Source: Pseudomonas helvetica
Lineage (GTDB): Bacteria > Pseudomonadota > Gammaproteobacteria > Pseudomonadales > Pseudomonadaceae
Length of the DNA stretch: 64,000 bases
Direction of reading: 5' to 3'
Assembly (NCBI RefSeq): GCF_039908645.1
Contig: NZ_CP150917.1
Span: forward strand, 5,343,501 to 5,407,500
Below, in pieces: positions 1 through 6,793 of the stretch. The translations under genes and the position numbers were made by a program. Each line of letters starts with the position of its first letter. The stretch's first letter is position 1. A model generated the notes under the pieces. That model was not told the origin of the DNA, searched no databases, and was given only the letters and a program-made list of their open reading frames with translations.

Positions 1-710
1 TTCGCTATGGCAAAGGGCTGATAGGAGGAGCGGTTGTCGTCGCCCTTCTGGCCCTGCTGATCCACTGGATCGGCATCAACACGATCGACCTGTACCGCGA
101 CGATTTGTTGTTTTACCTGCAAGCTCATCTGATTCTCGTCCTCGCTTCCATGCTGGCCGCCCTCGTTGTGGGCATCCCCGCCGGTATCTTCCTCAGCCGC
201 CCGACCATGGTCGGACGCGCCGAACGCTTCATGCAGCTCTTCAACATCGGCAACACTGTCCCGCCTCTCGCCGTACTGGCCATCGCCCTGGGAATACTCG
301 GGATCGGCAGCGGCCCCGCGATCTTCGCGCTGTTCCTCGCGTCCCTGTTGCCCATCGTGCGCAACACCTACGAAGGCCTGAAAAACGTTCAGGGCTCACT
401 CAAGGAAGCGGCCATCGGCATCGGCATGACCCCACGCCAAGTGCTCTGGCGGGTCGAACTGCCGAACGCGATGCCGATCATTATCGGCGGCGTGCGCGTC
501 GCACTGGCGATCAACGTCGGCACTGCGCCGCTGGCGTTCCTGATCGGCGCCAACAGCCTGGGCAGCCTGATTTTCCCCGGCATTGCCTTGAACAACCAGC
601 CGCAATTGATTCTCGGCGCAGCCTGCACCGCCCTGCTGGCGTTACTGCTCGACGGTCTGGTGACACTGGCCAGCCGACTTTGGCTGGAACGCGGTTTACC
701 CCAGTCCTGA
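1..710 (+). CDS. Osmoprotectant ABC transporter permease (5' end cut by window edge)
   Basis: Inner-membrane permease of a quaternary-amine (glycine betaine/choline type) ABC importer. The frame is open from base 3 with no stop, so the true start lies before the window; the TTG at 105 is only an internal codon. A hydrophobic segment lies at about bases 25-65, followed by the usual run of membrane helices. The EAA loop that contacts the ATPase is visible (EAAIGIGMTPRQVLWRVELP, bases about 406-465). It is the first visible gene of a four-gene cluster: permease, binding protein, permease, ATPase. The two-permease arrangement matches the OpuB/OpuC and YehWXYZ families. Substrate is inferred from family, not shown. 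Confidence 0.9.
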   Translation, partial: RYGKGLIGGAVVVALLALLIHWIGINTIDLYRDDLLFYLQAHLILVLASMLAALVVGIPAGIFLSRPTMVGRAERFMQLFNIGNTVPPLAVLAIALGILGIGSGPAIFALFLASLLPIVRNTYEGLKNVQGSLKEAAIGIGMTPRQVLWRVELPNAMPIIIGGVRVALAINVGTAPLAFLIGANSLGSLIFPGIALNNQPQLILGAACTALLALLLDGLVTLASRLWLERGLPQS

Positions 711-734
711 ATCCGGCTGAGCGAAGGAATAATC

Positions 735-1628
735 ATGAAGACATTTAGCTTATTACTAGGCTGCGTCCTGCTGTGCGCAGGATTTGCCAATGCCGCCGAC
801 AAACCGTTGATCCGCATCGGCGCCCGGGTGTTCACCGAACAAACCCTGCTCGCGGAAATCACCTCGCAATACCTGCGGACCAAGGGTTATGAGGTCCAGG
901 TGACCGGCGGCCTGGGCAGCAGCCTGGCCCGCAGCGCTCATGAAAACGGTCAGCTCGACCTGATGTGGGAATACACCGGTGTGTCGCTGGTGGCTTACAA
1001 CCATGTCACCGAGAAACTCGATAGCGAACAGTCCTACGTCCGGGTTAAGGAACTCGACGCGAAAAAGGGTCTGGTCTGGCTCACACCGTCGAAATTCAGC
1101 AACACCTACGCCCTCGCGTTGCCGAAGAACGTGGCTGACGAATACCCGCAGATCAACCGCATCAGCGACTTGAACAACGTGCTCGACGCTGAGGCAAAGG
1201 CCAACCACCTGGTGGCTCTGGACACCGAGTTCGCCAACCGTTCCGACGGCCTCAAAGGCATGGTCAAGCTCTACGACATGAACCTGACCCGCAACAATAT
1301 CCGGCAGATGGACGCCGGACTGGTCTATACCGCGCTGCGCAATGGCCAGGTGTTTGCCGGTCTGGTCTACACCACTGACGGTCGCTTGAACGCTTTCAAA
1401 TTGAAACTGCTGGAAGACGACAAGCATTACTTCCCGGACTACACCGCTGCGCCGGTTGTGCGTCAGGTGTACCTCGATGCCCATCCGCAACTGGCCGAAC
1501 AACTCAAACCACTGGCCGAACTGTTCGACGACCAAACCATGCGTCAGCTCAACGCGCGGGTCGATGTCGATCATGAAAGCCCTTCCGCCGTGGCCGCAGA
1601 CTTCTTGCGCCAGCACCCATTGAACTAA
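735..1628 (+). CDS. Osmoprotectant ABC transporter substrate-binding protein
   Basis: Periplasmic binding protein of the OpuAC family (297 aa) that captures betaine-like substrates for the flanking permeases. A signal peptide is clear: MK start, hydrophobic core, cleavage expected after about residue 20 (FANA-ADK). No lipobox cysteine is placed for lipidation, so it is likely soluble. The start is supported by an AAGGA box about 8 bases upstream. It lies 24 bases after the first permease and 12 bases before the second, so it is in the same operon. It resembles the OsmF/YehZ branch; which amine it binds cannot be told from sequence alone. Confidence 0.88.
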   Translation: MKTFSLLLGCVLLCAGFANAADKPLIRIGARVFTEQTLLAEITSQYLRTKGYEVQVTGGLGSSLARSAHENGQLDLMWEYTGVSLVAYNHVTEKLDSEQSYVRVKELDAKKGLVWLTPSKFSNTYALALPKNVADEYPQINRISDLNNVLDAEAKANHLVALDTEFANRSDGLKGMVKLYDMNLTRNNIRQMDAGLVYTALRNGQVFAGLVYTTDGRLNAFKLKLLEDDKHYFPDYTAAPVVRQVYLDAHPQLAEQLKPLAELFDDQTMRQLNARVDVDHESPSAVAADFLRQHPLN

Positions 1629-1640
1629 GGAGGAAAAGCC

Positions 1641-2294
1641 ATGGAATTTCTCAACGCCTTTTCCCACCTGGACTGGCCACTCGTCCTGCACCTGACCTGG
1701 CAACACATCACCCTGGTCGGCATCGCCGTGACCCTGGCGATTGTGGTCGGCGTGCCGCTGGGCATTCTGATGACGCGCTTCCCGACGCTGGCCGGTCCCT
1801 TGCAAGCCAGCGCCACGGTGCTGTTGACCATCCCGTCGATTGCGCTGTTCGGTCTACTGCTGCCGTTCTACTCGAAATTCGGCCAGGGCCTGGGACCGAT
1901 GCCAGCCATCACCGCGGTATTTCTGTATTCCCTGCTGCCAATCATGCGTAACACCTACCTGGCACTGACCGGTGTCGAACCCGGCATTCGCGAAGCAGCC
2001 CGGGGCATCGGCATGACCTTCGGCCAACGCCTGCGCATGGTCGAGTTACCAATTGCGGTGCCGGTGATCCTCGCCGGCGTACGCACTGCCGTGGTCATGA
2101 ACATCGGCGTGATGACCATCGCCGCCACCATCGGCGCCGGTGGTCTGGGCGTACTGATCCTCGCTGCCATCAGCCGCAGCGATATGTCGATGCTGATCGT
2201 CGGTGCGGTGTTGGTCAGTCTTCTGGCGATCTTCGCCGACCTGCTTCTGCAATGGCTGCAACGTTCGCTGACTCCAAAAGGATTACTCAAATGA
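1641..2294 (+). CDS. Osmoprotectant ABC transporter permease, second subunit
   Basis: Second inner-membrane permease of the importer (217 aa), BPD_transp_1 family. Several hydrophobic helices are visible, and the cytoplasmic EAA loop (REAARGIGMTFGQRLRMVELP) lies around residues 114-134. An AAGGAGG ribosome site sits just upstream of the ATG. The stop overlaps the next gene's start (ATGA at 2291), indicating translational coupling to the ATPase. It is a paralogue of the permease at 1-710, so the complex is probably a heterodimeric channel. Confidence 0.9.
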   Translation: MEFLNAFSHLDWPLVLHLTWQHITLVGIAVTLAIVVGVPLGILMTRFPTLAGPLQASATVLLTIPSIALFGLLLPFYSKFGQGLGPMPAITAVFLYSLLPIMRNTYLALTGVEPGIREAARGIGMTFGQRLRMVELPIAVPVILAGVRTAVVMNIGVMTIAATIGAGGLGVLILAAISRSDMSMLIVGAVLVSLLAIFADLLLQWLQRSLTPKGLLK

Positions 2295-3448
2295 TCGAAC
2301 TTCAAAACCTCAGCAAAACCTTTCACAGCAACGGCAAAGATGTGAAAGCCGTGGACTCGGTAAGCCTGATCGTCAATGAAGGCGAGATTTGCGTGTTCCT
2401 CGGCCCGTCGGGTTGCGGCAAAAGCACCACGCTGAAAATGATCAACCGGTTGATAAAACCGACCTCGGGCAAAATCCTGATCAACGGCGAAGACACCACC
2501 GATCTCGACGCCGTTACCTTGCGCCGCAACATCGGTTATGTGATCCAGCAGATCGGCCTGTTCCCGAACATGACCATCGAGGAAAACATCACCATCGTGC
2601 CGCGCCTGCTCGGTTGGGACAAACAGCAATGCCACGATCGCGCCCGCGAATTGATGAACATGATCAAGCTCGAACCCAAGCAGTACTTGAGCCGCTACCC
2701 GCGTGAGCTGTCCGGTGGCCAGCAACAGCGGATCGGCGTGATCCGCGCCCTCGCCGCCGACGCCCCGTTGCTGTTGATGGACGAACCGTTCGGCGCGGTC
2801 GACCCGATCAACCGCGAGATGATCCAGAACGAATTTTTCGAGATGCAGCGGGCGCTGGGCAAGACCGTAATCATGGTCAGCCACGACATCGACGAAGCGA
2901 TCAAGCTCGGCGACAAGATCGCGATCTTCCGTGGCGGCAAGTTGATTCAGGTCGATCACCCGGACACCCTGCTCGCGCACCCGGCGGATGACTTTGTCAG
3001 CAACTTCGTCGGCCAGGACAGCACGCTCAAGCGCCTGCTGCTGGTCAAGGCCGAGGACGCGGCGGACAACGCGCCGTCAGTCAGCCCGGAAACCCCGGTG
3101 GCCGAAGCGCTGGAGTTGATGGACGAACTCGACCGCCGCTACGTGGTGGTCACCTGCGCCGACAACAAGGCACTGGGCTACGTGCGCCGCCGCGATCTGC
3201 ACCGTCAGGCCGGCACCTGCGTGCAATACCTGCGCGAATTCAACGCCACGGCAGCCTACGACGAGCACCTGCGAATCCTCTTGTCGCGCATGTACGAGTT
3301 CAACCGCTCGTGGCTACCGGTGATGGACGCTGAGCGGGTGTTCCTCGGTGAAGTGACGCAGGAGTCGATTGCCGAGTACCTGAGTTCCGGGCGCTCGCGG
3401 GGTGGCAAGACCAGCATTGTTTCGCCTGCAGAGACTGCGCTGGCCTGA
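2291..3448 (+). CDS. Osmoprotectant ABC transporter ATP-binding protein with CBS region
   Basis: ATPase subunit (385 aa) that powers betaine-type uptake. I see Walker A (GPSGCGKST, residues 38-46), the signature LSGGQQQR (about 140-147), Walker B LLLMDEP (about 160-166) and the H-loop VSHD (about 199). The tail after about residue 255 matches the CBS-domain extension of OpuA/ProV-like ATPases, which senses ionic strength or nucleotides. The ATG at 2291 was chosen because it overlaps the permease stop (ATGA) and has AAAAGGA about 7 bases upstream; an upstream in-frame codon at 2252 would bury 13 codons in the permease gene. Last gene of the operon. Confidence 0.92.
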   Translation: MIELQNLSKTFHSNGKDVKAVDSVSLIVNEGEICVFLGPSGCGKSTTLKMINRLIKPTSGKILINGEDTTDLDAVTLRRNIGYVIQQIGLFPNMTIEENITIVPRLLGWDKQQCHDRARELMNMIKLEPKQYLSRYPRELSGGQQQRIGVIRALAADAPLLLMDEPFGAVDPINREMIQNEFFEMQRALGKTVIMVSHDIDEAIKLGDKIAIFRGGKLIQVDHPDTLLAHPADDFVSNFVGQDSTLKRLLLVKAEDAADNAPSVSPETPVAEALELMDELDRRYVVVTCADNKALGYVRRRDLHRQAGTCVQYLREFNATAAYDEHLRILLSRMYEFNRSWLPVMDAERVFLGEVTQESIAEYLSSGRSRGGKTSIVSPAETALA

Positions 3449-3455
3449 CGGATAC

Positions 3456-3547
3456 TGTGGCGAGGGAGCTTGCTCCCGCTCGGTTGAGCAGCAACCGAAA
3501 ATTGGGGGCAGCTTCGCAGCCCAGCGGGAGCAAGCTCCCTCGCCACA
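3456..3547. repeat. Paired REP palindrome (REPIN-like)
   Basis: Two inverted 24-base arms (3457-3480 and 3523-3546, GTGGCGAGGGAGCTTGCTCC...) flank a 42-base middle. The same arm sequence occurs at 62860-63003 and, with C/G variation, at 25433-25565. This is the organisation of Pseudomonas REP doublets moved by RAYT transposases; no RAYT gene is in the window. It lies just after the ABC transporter operon. Confidence 0.9.
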
Positions 3548-3670
3548 AAGACAATGAAAACCCTTCCAGAATGCCTCAATCGGGGAACATCAACCTGTCA
3601 TCAGGGTCGGTTACACAAGTGACTGACGAGGACCGCACGACGGATGCGTGCAAAAACGCGACATTTTTTG

Positions 3671-3699
3671 TTGATCTCAAGGCCTTCACGCCCTAAAGT
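3671..3699 (+). promoter_or_regulatory. Candidate sigma-70 promoter of small RNA or speC leader
   Basis: TTGATC (3671-3676), a 17-base spacer, and TAAAGT (3694-3699). Each hexamer matches consensus at four of six positions with ideal spacing. Transcription would start near 3706 and run into the terminator at 3761-3796. Confidence 0.5.
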
Positions 3700-3705
3700 T
3701 CGCGC

Positions 3706-3797
3706 CGAACGTCCATGCTGGAAACGATCCATCCGGCTCAAGTACTGACGACGAGACAGCAAGGCCAAGGGAATCTGCATTTCCCATGGCCTTTTTG
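3706..3797 (+). ncRNA. Candidate small RNA (or attenuated leader) upstream of speC
   Basis: A stretch of about 92 bases between a promoter-like sequence (3671-3699) and a strong intrinsic terminator. No open frame with a ribosome site is contained in it. It could be a free-standing small RNA, or a speC leader in which the terminator acts as an attenuator, because speC starts 106 bases after the U-tract on the same strand. No second clear promoter is visible between the terminator and speC. I do not recognise an Rfam family. Confidence 0.45.
3761..3796 (+). terminator. Intrinsic terminator
   Basis: Arms AAGGCCA/TGGCCTT and GGGAA/TTCCC form a 12-pair stem with one internal A-A mismatch and a 7-base loop, followed by TTTTT. 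It ends the candidate RNA at 3706 and precedes speC. Confidence 0.75.
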
Positions 3798-3902
3798 CTT
3801 TCGGCGACATGCCTTGGGAAGTAGGCGAACCAAAGTGGGGATACGGAGGACGTTCATTTGCACCCATTTATTTACGTTGTTTGCCAGTAGGAGCTCCCAA
3901 GT

Positions 3903-5066
3903 ATGTCGATTCAGGTCGAAGACTATTTTGCGCGCGAAACCTTTCAGAAAATGAAGGCCTTCGCTGACAAGCAAGAAACCCCGTTCGTGGTCATTGATAC
4001 TGCGATGATTGCCCAGGCCTATGACGACCTGCGTGCCGGTTTCGAATTTGCCAAGGTTTACTACGCGGTCAAGGCCAACCCGGCCGTCGAAATCATCGAC
4101 CTGCTGAAAGAGAAAGGTTCGAGCTTCGACATCGCCTCGATCTACGAGCTGGACAAAGTGCTGGGCCGCGGCGTAACCCCGGACCGCATCAGCTATGGCA
4201 ACACCATCAAGAAATCCAAGGACATTCGCTACTTCTACGAGAAGGGCGTGCGTCTGTATGCCACCGACTCCGAAGCCGACCTGCGCAACATCGCCAAGGC
4301 TGCACCGGGTTCGAAAGTCTATGTGCGCATCCTGACCGAAGGCTCGACCACCGCCGACTGGCCTTTGTCGCGCAAATTCGGCTGCCAGACCGACATGGCC
4401 ATGGACCTGCTGATCCTCGCTCGCGACCTGGGCCTGGTGCCTTACGGCATCTCCTTCCACGTCGGCTCGCAGCAGCGTGACATCAGCGTCTGGGACGCGG
4501 CGATCGCCAAGGTCAAAGTGATCTTCGAACGTCTGAAAGAAGAAGACGGCATTAACCTCAAACTGATCAACATGGGCGGCGGCTTCCCGGCCAACTACAT
4601 CACCCGCACCAACAGCCTGGAAACCTACGCCGAAGAAATCATCCGTTTCCTCAAGGAAGACTTCGGTGACGATCTGCCGGAAATCATCCTTGAGCCAGGC
4701 CGCTCGTTGATCGCCAACGCCGGCATCCTGGTCAGCGAAGTGGTGTTGGTCGCACGAAAATCGCGCACCGCCGTCGAGCGTTGGGTATACACCGACGTGG
4801 GCAAGTTCTCCGGCCTGATCGAAACCATGGACGAAGCCATCAAGTTCCCGATCTGGACCGAGAAGAAAGGCGAGATGGAAGAAGTGGTCATCGCTGGCCC
4901 GACCTGCGACAGCGCCGACATCATGTACGAAAACTACAAGTACGGCCTGCCACTGAACCTGGCCATCGGTGACCGCCTGTACTGGCTGTCCACCGGCGCG
5001 TACACCACCAGCTACAGCGCCGTTGAGTTCAATGGCTTCCCGCCGCTGAAATCGTTCTACGTCTAA
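3903..5066 (+). CDS. speC: Ornithine decarboxylase (fold III, PLP)
   Basis: Cytoplasmic enzyme that decarboxylates L-ornithine to putrescine, the first step of polyamine synthesis. The 387-aa length is that of eukaryotic-type (alanine-racemase fold) ODCs, not the 700-aa inducible form. Visible key residues: PLP lysine K57 in YYAVKANP, HVGSQ at 186-190, EPGR at 264-267 for phosphate binding, and catalytic C335 in GPTCDSAD. The start has an AGGAG box about 10 bases upstream. The leader contains a hairpin terminator (see 3706-3797). It is monocistronic and convergent with the Sel1 gene; a perfect REP palindrome lies just downstream and may also end transcription. Confidence 0.95.
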   Translation: MSIQVEDYFARETFQKMKAFADKQETPFVVIDTAMIAQAYDDLRAGFEFAKVYYAVKANPAVEIIDLLKEKGSSFDIASIYELDKVLGRGVTPDRISYGNTIKKSKDIRYFYEKGVRLYATDSEADLRNIAKAAPGSKVYVRILTEGSTTADWPLSRKFGCQTDMAMDLLILARDLGLVPYGISFHVGSQQRDISVWDAAIAKVKVIFERLKEEDGINLKLINMGGGFPANYITRTNSLETYAEEIIRFLKEDFGDDLPEIILEPGRSLIANAGILVSEVVLVARKSRTAVERWVYTDVGKFSGLIETMDEAIKFPIWTEKKGEMEEVVIAGPTCDSADIMYENYKYGLPLNLAIGDRLYWLSTGAYTTSYSAVEFNGFPPLKSFYV

Positions 5067-5082
5067 ACGCAGCGGTTAAGGC

Positions 5083-5150
5083 TGTAGGAGCACGGCTTGC
5101 CGGCGATAGCGATCTCAGGAACGCCTTCGCCGGCAAGCCGTGCTCCTACA
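5083..5150. repeat. Perfect REP palindrome between convergent genes
   Basis: Arms 5083-5106 and 5127-5150 (TGTAGGAGCACGGCTTGCC...) are perfect inverse complements of 24 bases around a 20-base middle. The right arm supplies the TAG stop (5146-5148) of the Sel1 gene. It lies between the 3' ends of speC and the Sel1 gene and could act as a two-way terminator or mRNA stabiliser. Confidence 0.9.
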
Positions 5151-5904
5151 GGACCTGCGCCAGGCCAGCGGCCCGTCGCTGATAATCCGTGGCCAACGCC
5201 CGGATTTGTGGATCGCTCGCACTCAACAGCGCCGCGCCTGCCACTTTCAAGAACTTCAAATTCCCACCCGCCAATGCCTCGTGCAGCCAGCTCAGCGCAG
5301 CCTCGATCTGCCCTTGGTGGGCCAGCACTGCCGCATAACTGAACTGCCCCCGAAAGTCCCCACCCTCTGCCGAACGTCGATACCAATCCACTGCGGCCAG
5401 AGGATCCGCCGGGCAGAATCGCCCCTCTTCCAGATAGCACCCCAGCAGGTTCATCGACTTGGCGTGGCCCAGTTCGGCGGCTCGGCGATAAAGATTCAGG
5501 GCTTGCGACTGATCCTCGACCACACCACGCCCGGTGGCCAGCAGGTTGGCGTAGTTGTACATCGCCCAGTCCAGTCCGGCTTCGGCGGCGAAGCGATAAT
5601 GTCCCGCAGCGACTGTAGCGTCGGCATTACAGCCCCAACCATGTTCATGACAACGCCCGAGCATGTTGCGCGCCATCAGATGCCCGCCGTTGGCGGCGAT
5701 CTTGAACCAGCGCAAGGCCAGTGCCTGGTCCTTGGCGATGCCCTGCCCTTCGAGCAGGATTTGACCGAGCAAGGCCTGGGCGTCGAGGATCCCGGTCTTC
5801 GCTGCAATAAGTATTGCCTGAGCGGCACGGGCCGGGCTCTCGGTGAGCATCACACTGAGTTGATCGCCATCGAGGACTTCCTCGCGGCGCAGTCGATAGC
5901 TCAC
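5146..5904 (-). CDS. Sel1-repeat (TPR-like) protein downstream of piuC
   Basis: A 252-aa protein built of Sel1-like repeats: alternating helices with A..LG....G.G...D...A..W...AA spacing, repeated about four to five times between residues 45 and 220. Such repeats bind proteins; no catalytic motif or signal peptide is seen. The GTG at 5904 was chosen because it begins two bases after the piuC stop, so the two are translationally coupled; the frame stays open upstream but would overlap piuC almost entirely. The stop lies inside a REP palindrome. Homologues sit beside piuC in other pseudomonads. Function is unknown; a link to iron limitation is inferred from the operon only. Confidence 0.82.
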   Translation of the reverse strand: MSYRLRREEVLDGDQLSVMLTESPARAAQAILIAAKTGILDAQALLGQILLEGQGIAKDQALALRWFKIAANGGHLMARNMLGRCHEHGWGCNADATVAAGHYRFAAEAGLDWAMYNYANLLATGRGVVEDQSQALNLYRRAAELGHAKSMNLLGCYLEEGRFCPADPLAAVDWYRRSAEGGDFRGQFSYAAVLAHQGQIEAALSWLHEALAGGNLKFLKVAGAALLSASDPQIRALATDYQRRAAGLAQVL

Positions 5905-5906
5905 GG

Positions 5907-6587
5907 TTACACCTCGACCCAGCGGCGCAGCAGGTTGTGATAGGTGCCGGTCAGGCGAATCAGCGATGGGTGATCCGGCATGTCCCGGGTCAGTTGCTGG
6001 ATCGCCTCGTCCATCTCGAACAGCAAGGCGCGCTGGCTGTCTTCGCGAACCAGGCTTTGGGTCCAGAAGAATGAGGCATAGCGTGTGCCGCGAGTCACCG
6101 CGTTGACCTTGTGCAGGCTGGTGCCCGGATAGAGCACCAGGTCGCCGGCCGGCAACTTCACTCGCTGGGTGCCAAAGGTGTCCTGGATTTCCAACTCGCC
6201 ACCGTCGTACTCGTCCGGATCGCTGAAGAACAACGTCGACGACAGGTCGGTGCGAACGCGCTCGATGCTGCCCTTGGGCTGACGCACGGCGTTGTCGATA
6301 TGAAAGTCGAAGCTGCCCCCCGCCGTATAGCAGTTCAGCAGTGGTGGAAAAACTTTGTGCGGTAACGCTGCTGACATGAATCGCGGATGTTTCCACAACC
6401 GTTCAAGCATCGCCGCGCCAATTTCCTGCGCCAGCGGGTGACCTTCCGGCAGTTGCAGGTTGTGCTTGGCCTTGGCCGACTGAAAGCCAGCGGTGATCTT
6501 GCCGTCCGCCCAGTCAGCCTGCTCCAGCGCCTCGCGAATGCGCTGCACCTCTTCGCGGGAGAACAAGCCGGGAATATGCAGCAGCAT
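5907..6587 (-). CDS. piuC: PKHD-type Fe(II)/2-oxoglutarate hydroxylase PiuC
   Basis: A 226-aa prolyl-4-hydroxylase-like dioxygenase. The iron ligands are visible as H96-x-D98 (FDFHID) and H159 (PGTSLHKV), with R169 placed to hold 2-oxoglutarate. N-terminal residues 1-80 and the C-terminal extension match the YbiX/PiuC family length. It is divergent from the receptor gene piuA, and a Fur-box-like palindrome lies 27-51 bases upstream. The natural substrate is unknown; the conserved pairing with a catechol siderophore receptor suggests a role in iron uptake or in processing imported siderophore. Confidence 0.93.
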   Translation of the reverse strand: MLLHIPGLFSREEVQRIREALEQADWADGKITAGFQSAKAKHNLQLPEGHPLAQEIGAAMLERLWKHPRFMSAALPHKVFPPLLNCYTAGGSFDFHIDNAVRQPKGSIERVRTDLSSTLFFSDPDEYDGGELEIQDTFGTQRVKLPAGDLVLYPGTSLHKVNAVTRGTRYASFFWTQSLVREDSQRALLFEMDEAIQQLTRDMPDHPSLIRLTGTYHNLLRRWVEV

Positions 6588-6613
6588 GGGGTGTTACCTG
6601 AGGGTAAAGGAAT

Positions 6614-6638
6614 GCCAATGGTATTGATTCTTATTGGC
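6614..6638. promoter_or_regulatory. Fur-box candidate, piuC side
   Basis: GGTATTGATTCTTATTGGC (6620-6638) matches the 19-base Fur consensus at about 12 positions, and GCCAAT/ATTGGC frame it as a palindrome (6614-6638). It lies directly upstream of piuC, as expected for iron repression. Confidence 0.55.
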
Positions 6639-6732
6639 AATGTAAAATCGCTCTGACGGATGAGTCCGCAAAACCCGTAAGGGAAAACTGTAAAGAATGT
6701 AAATTCAGCGCAAATAGCAATATATCTCAATT

Positions 6733-6751
6733 GATACAAATACGTATTTAC
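6733..6751. promoter_or_regulatory. Fur-box candidate, piuA side
   Basis: GATACAAATACGTATTTAC matches the Fur consensus at about 11 of 19 positions and contains the perfect palindrome AAATACGTATTT (6738-6749). It lies 43 bases before the piuA start. Confidence 0.5.
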
Positions 6752-6793
6752 CCTATATTCCGCCGCCTCAAACCCTGGGGAGGGGAATTCACA

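Noticed and set aside
3456..3547. Palindrome as the terminator of the ABC operon
   Set aside because: It is a two-arm REP with a 42-base centre and no U-tract; termination may occur, but the form is that of a repeat.
3457..3696. Short frame (79 codons) across the REP and sRNA region
   Set aside because: It begins inside the REP arm, has no ribosome site, and ends before the promoter-terminator pair.
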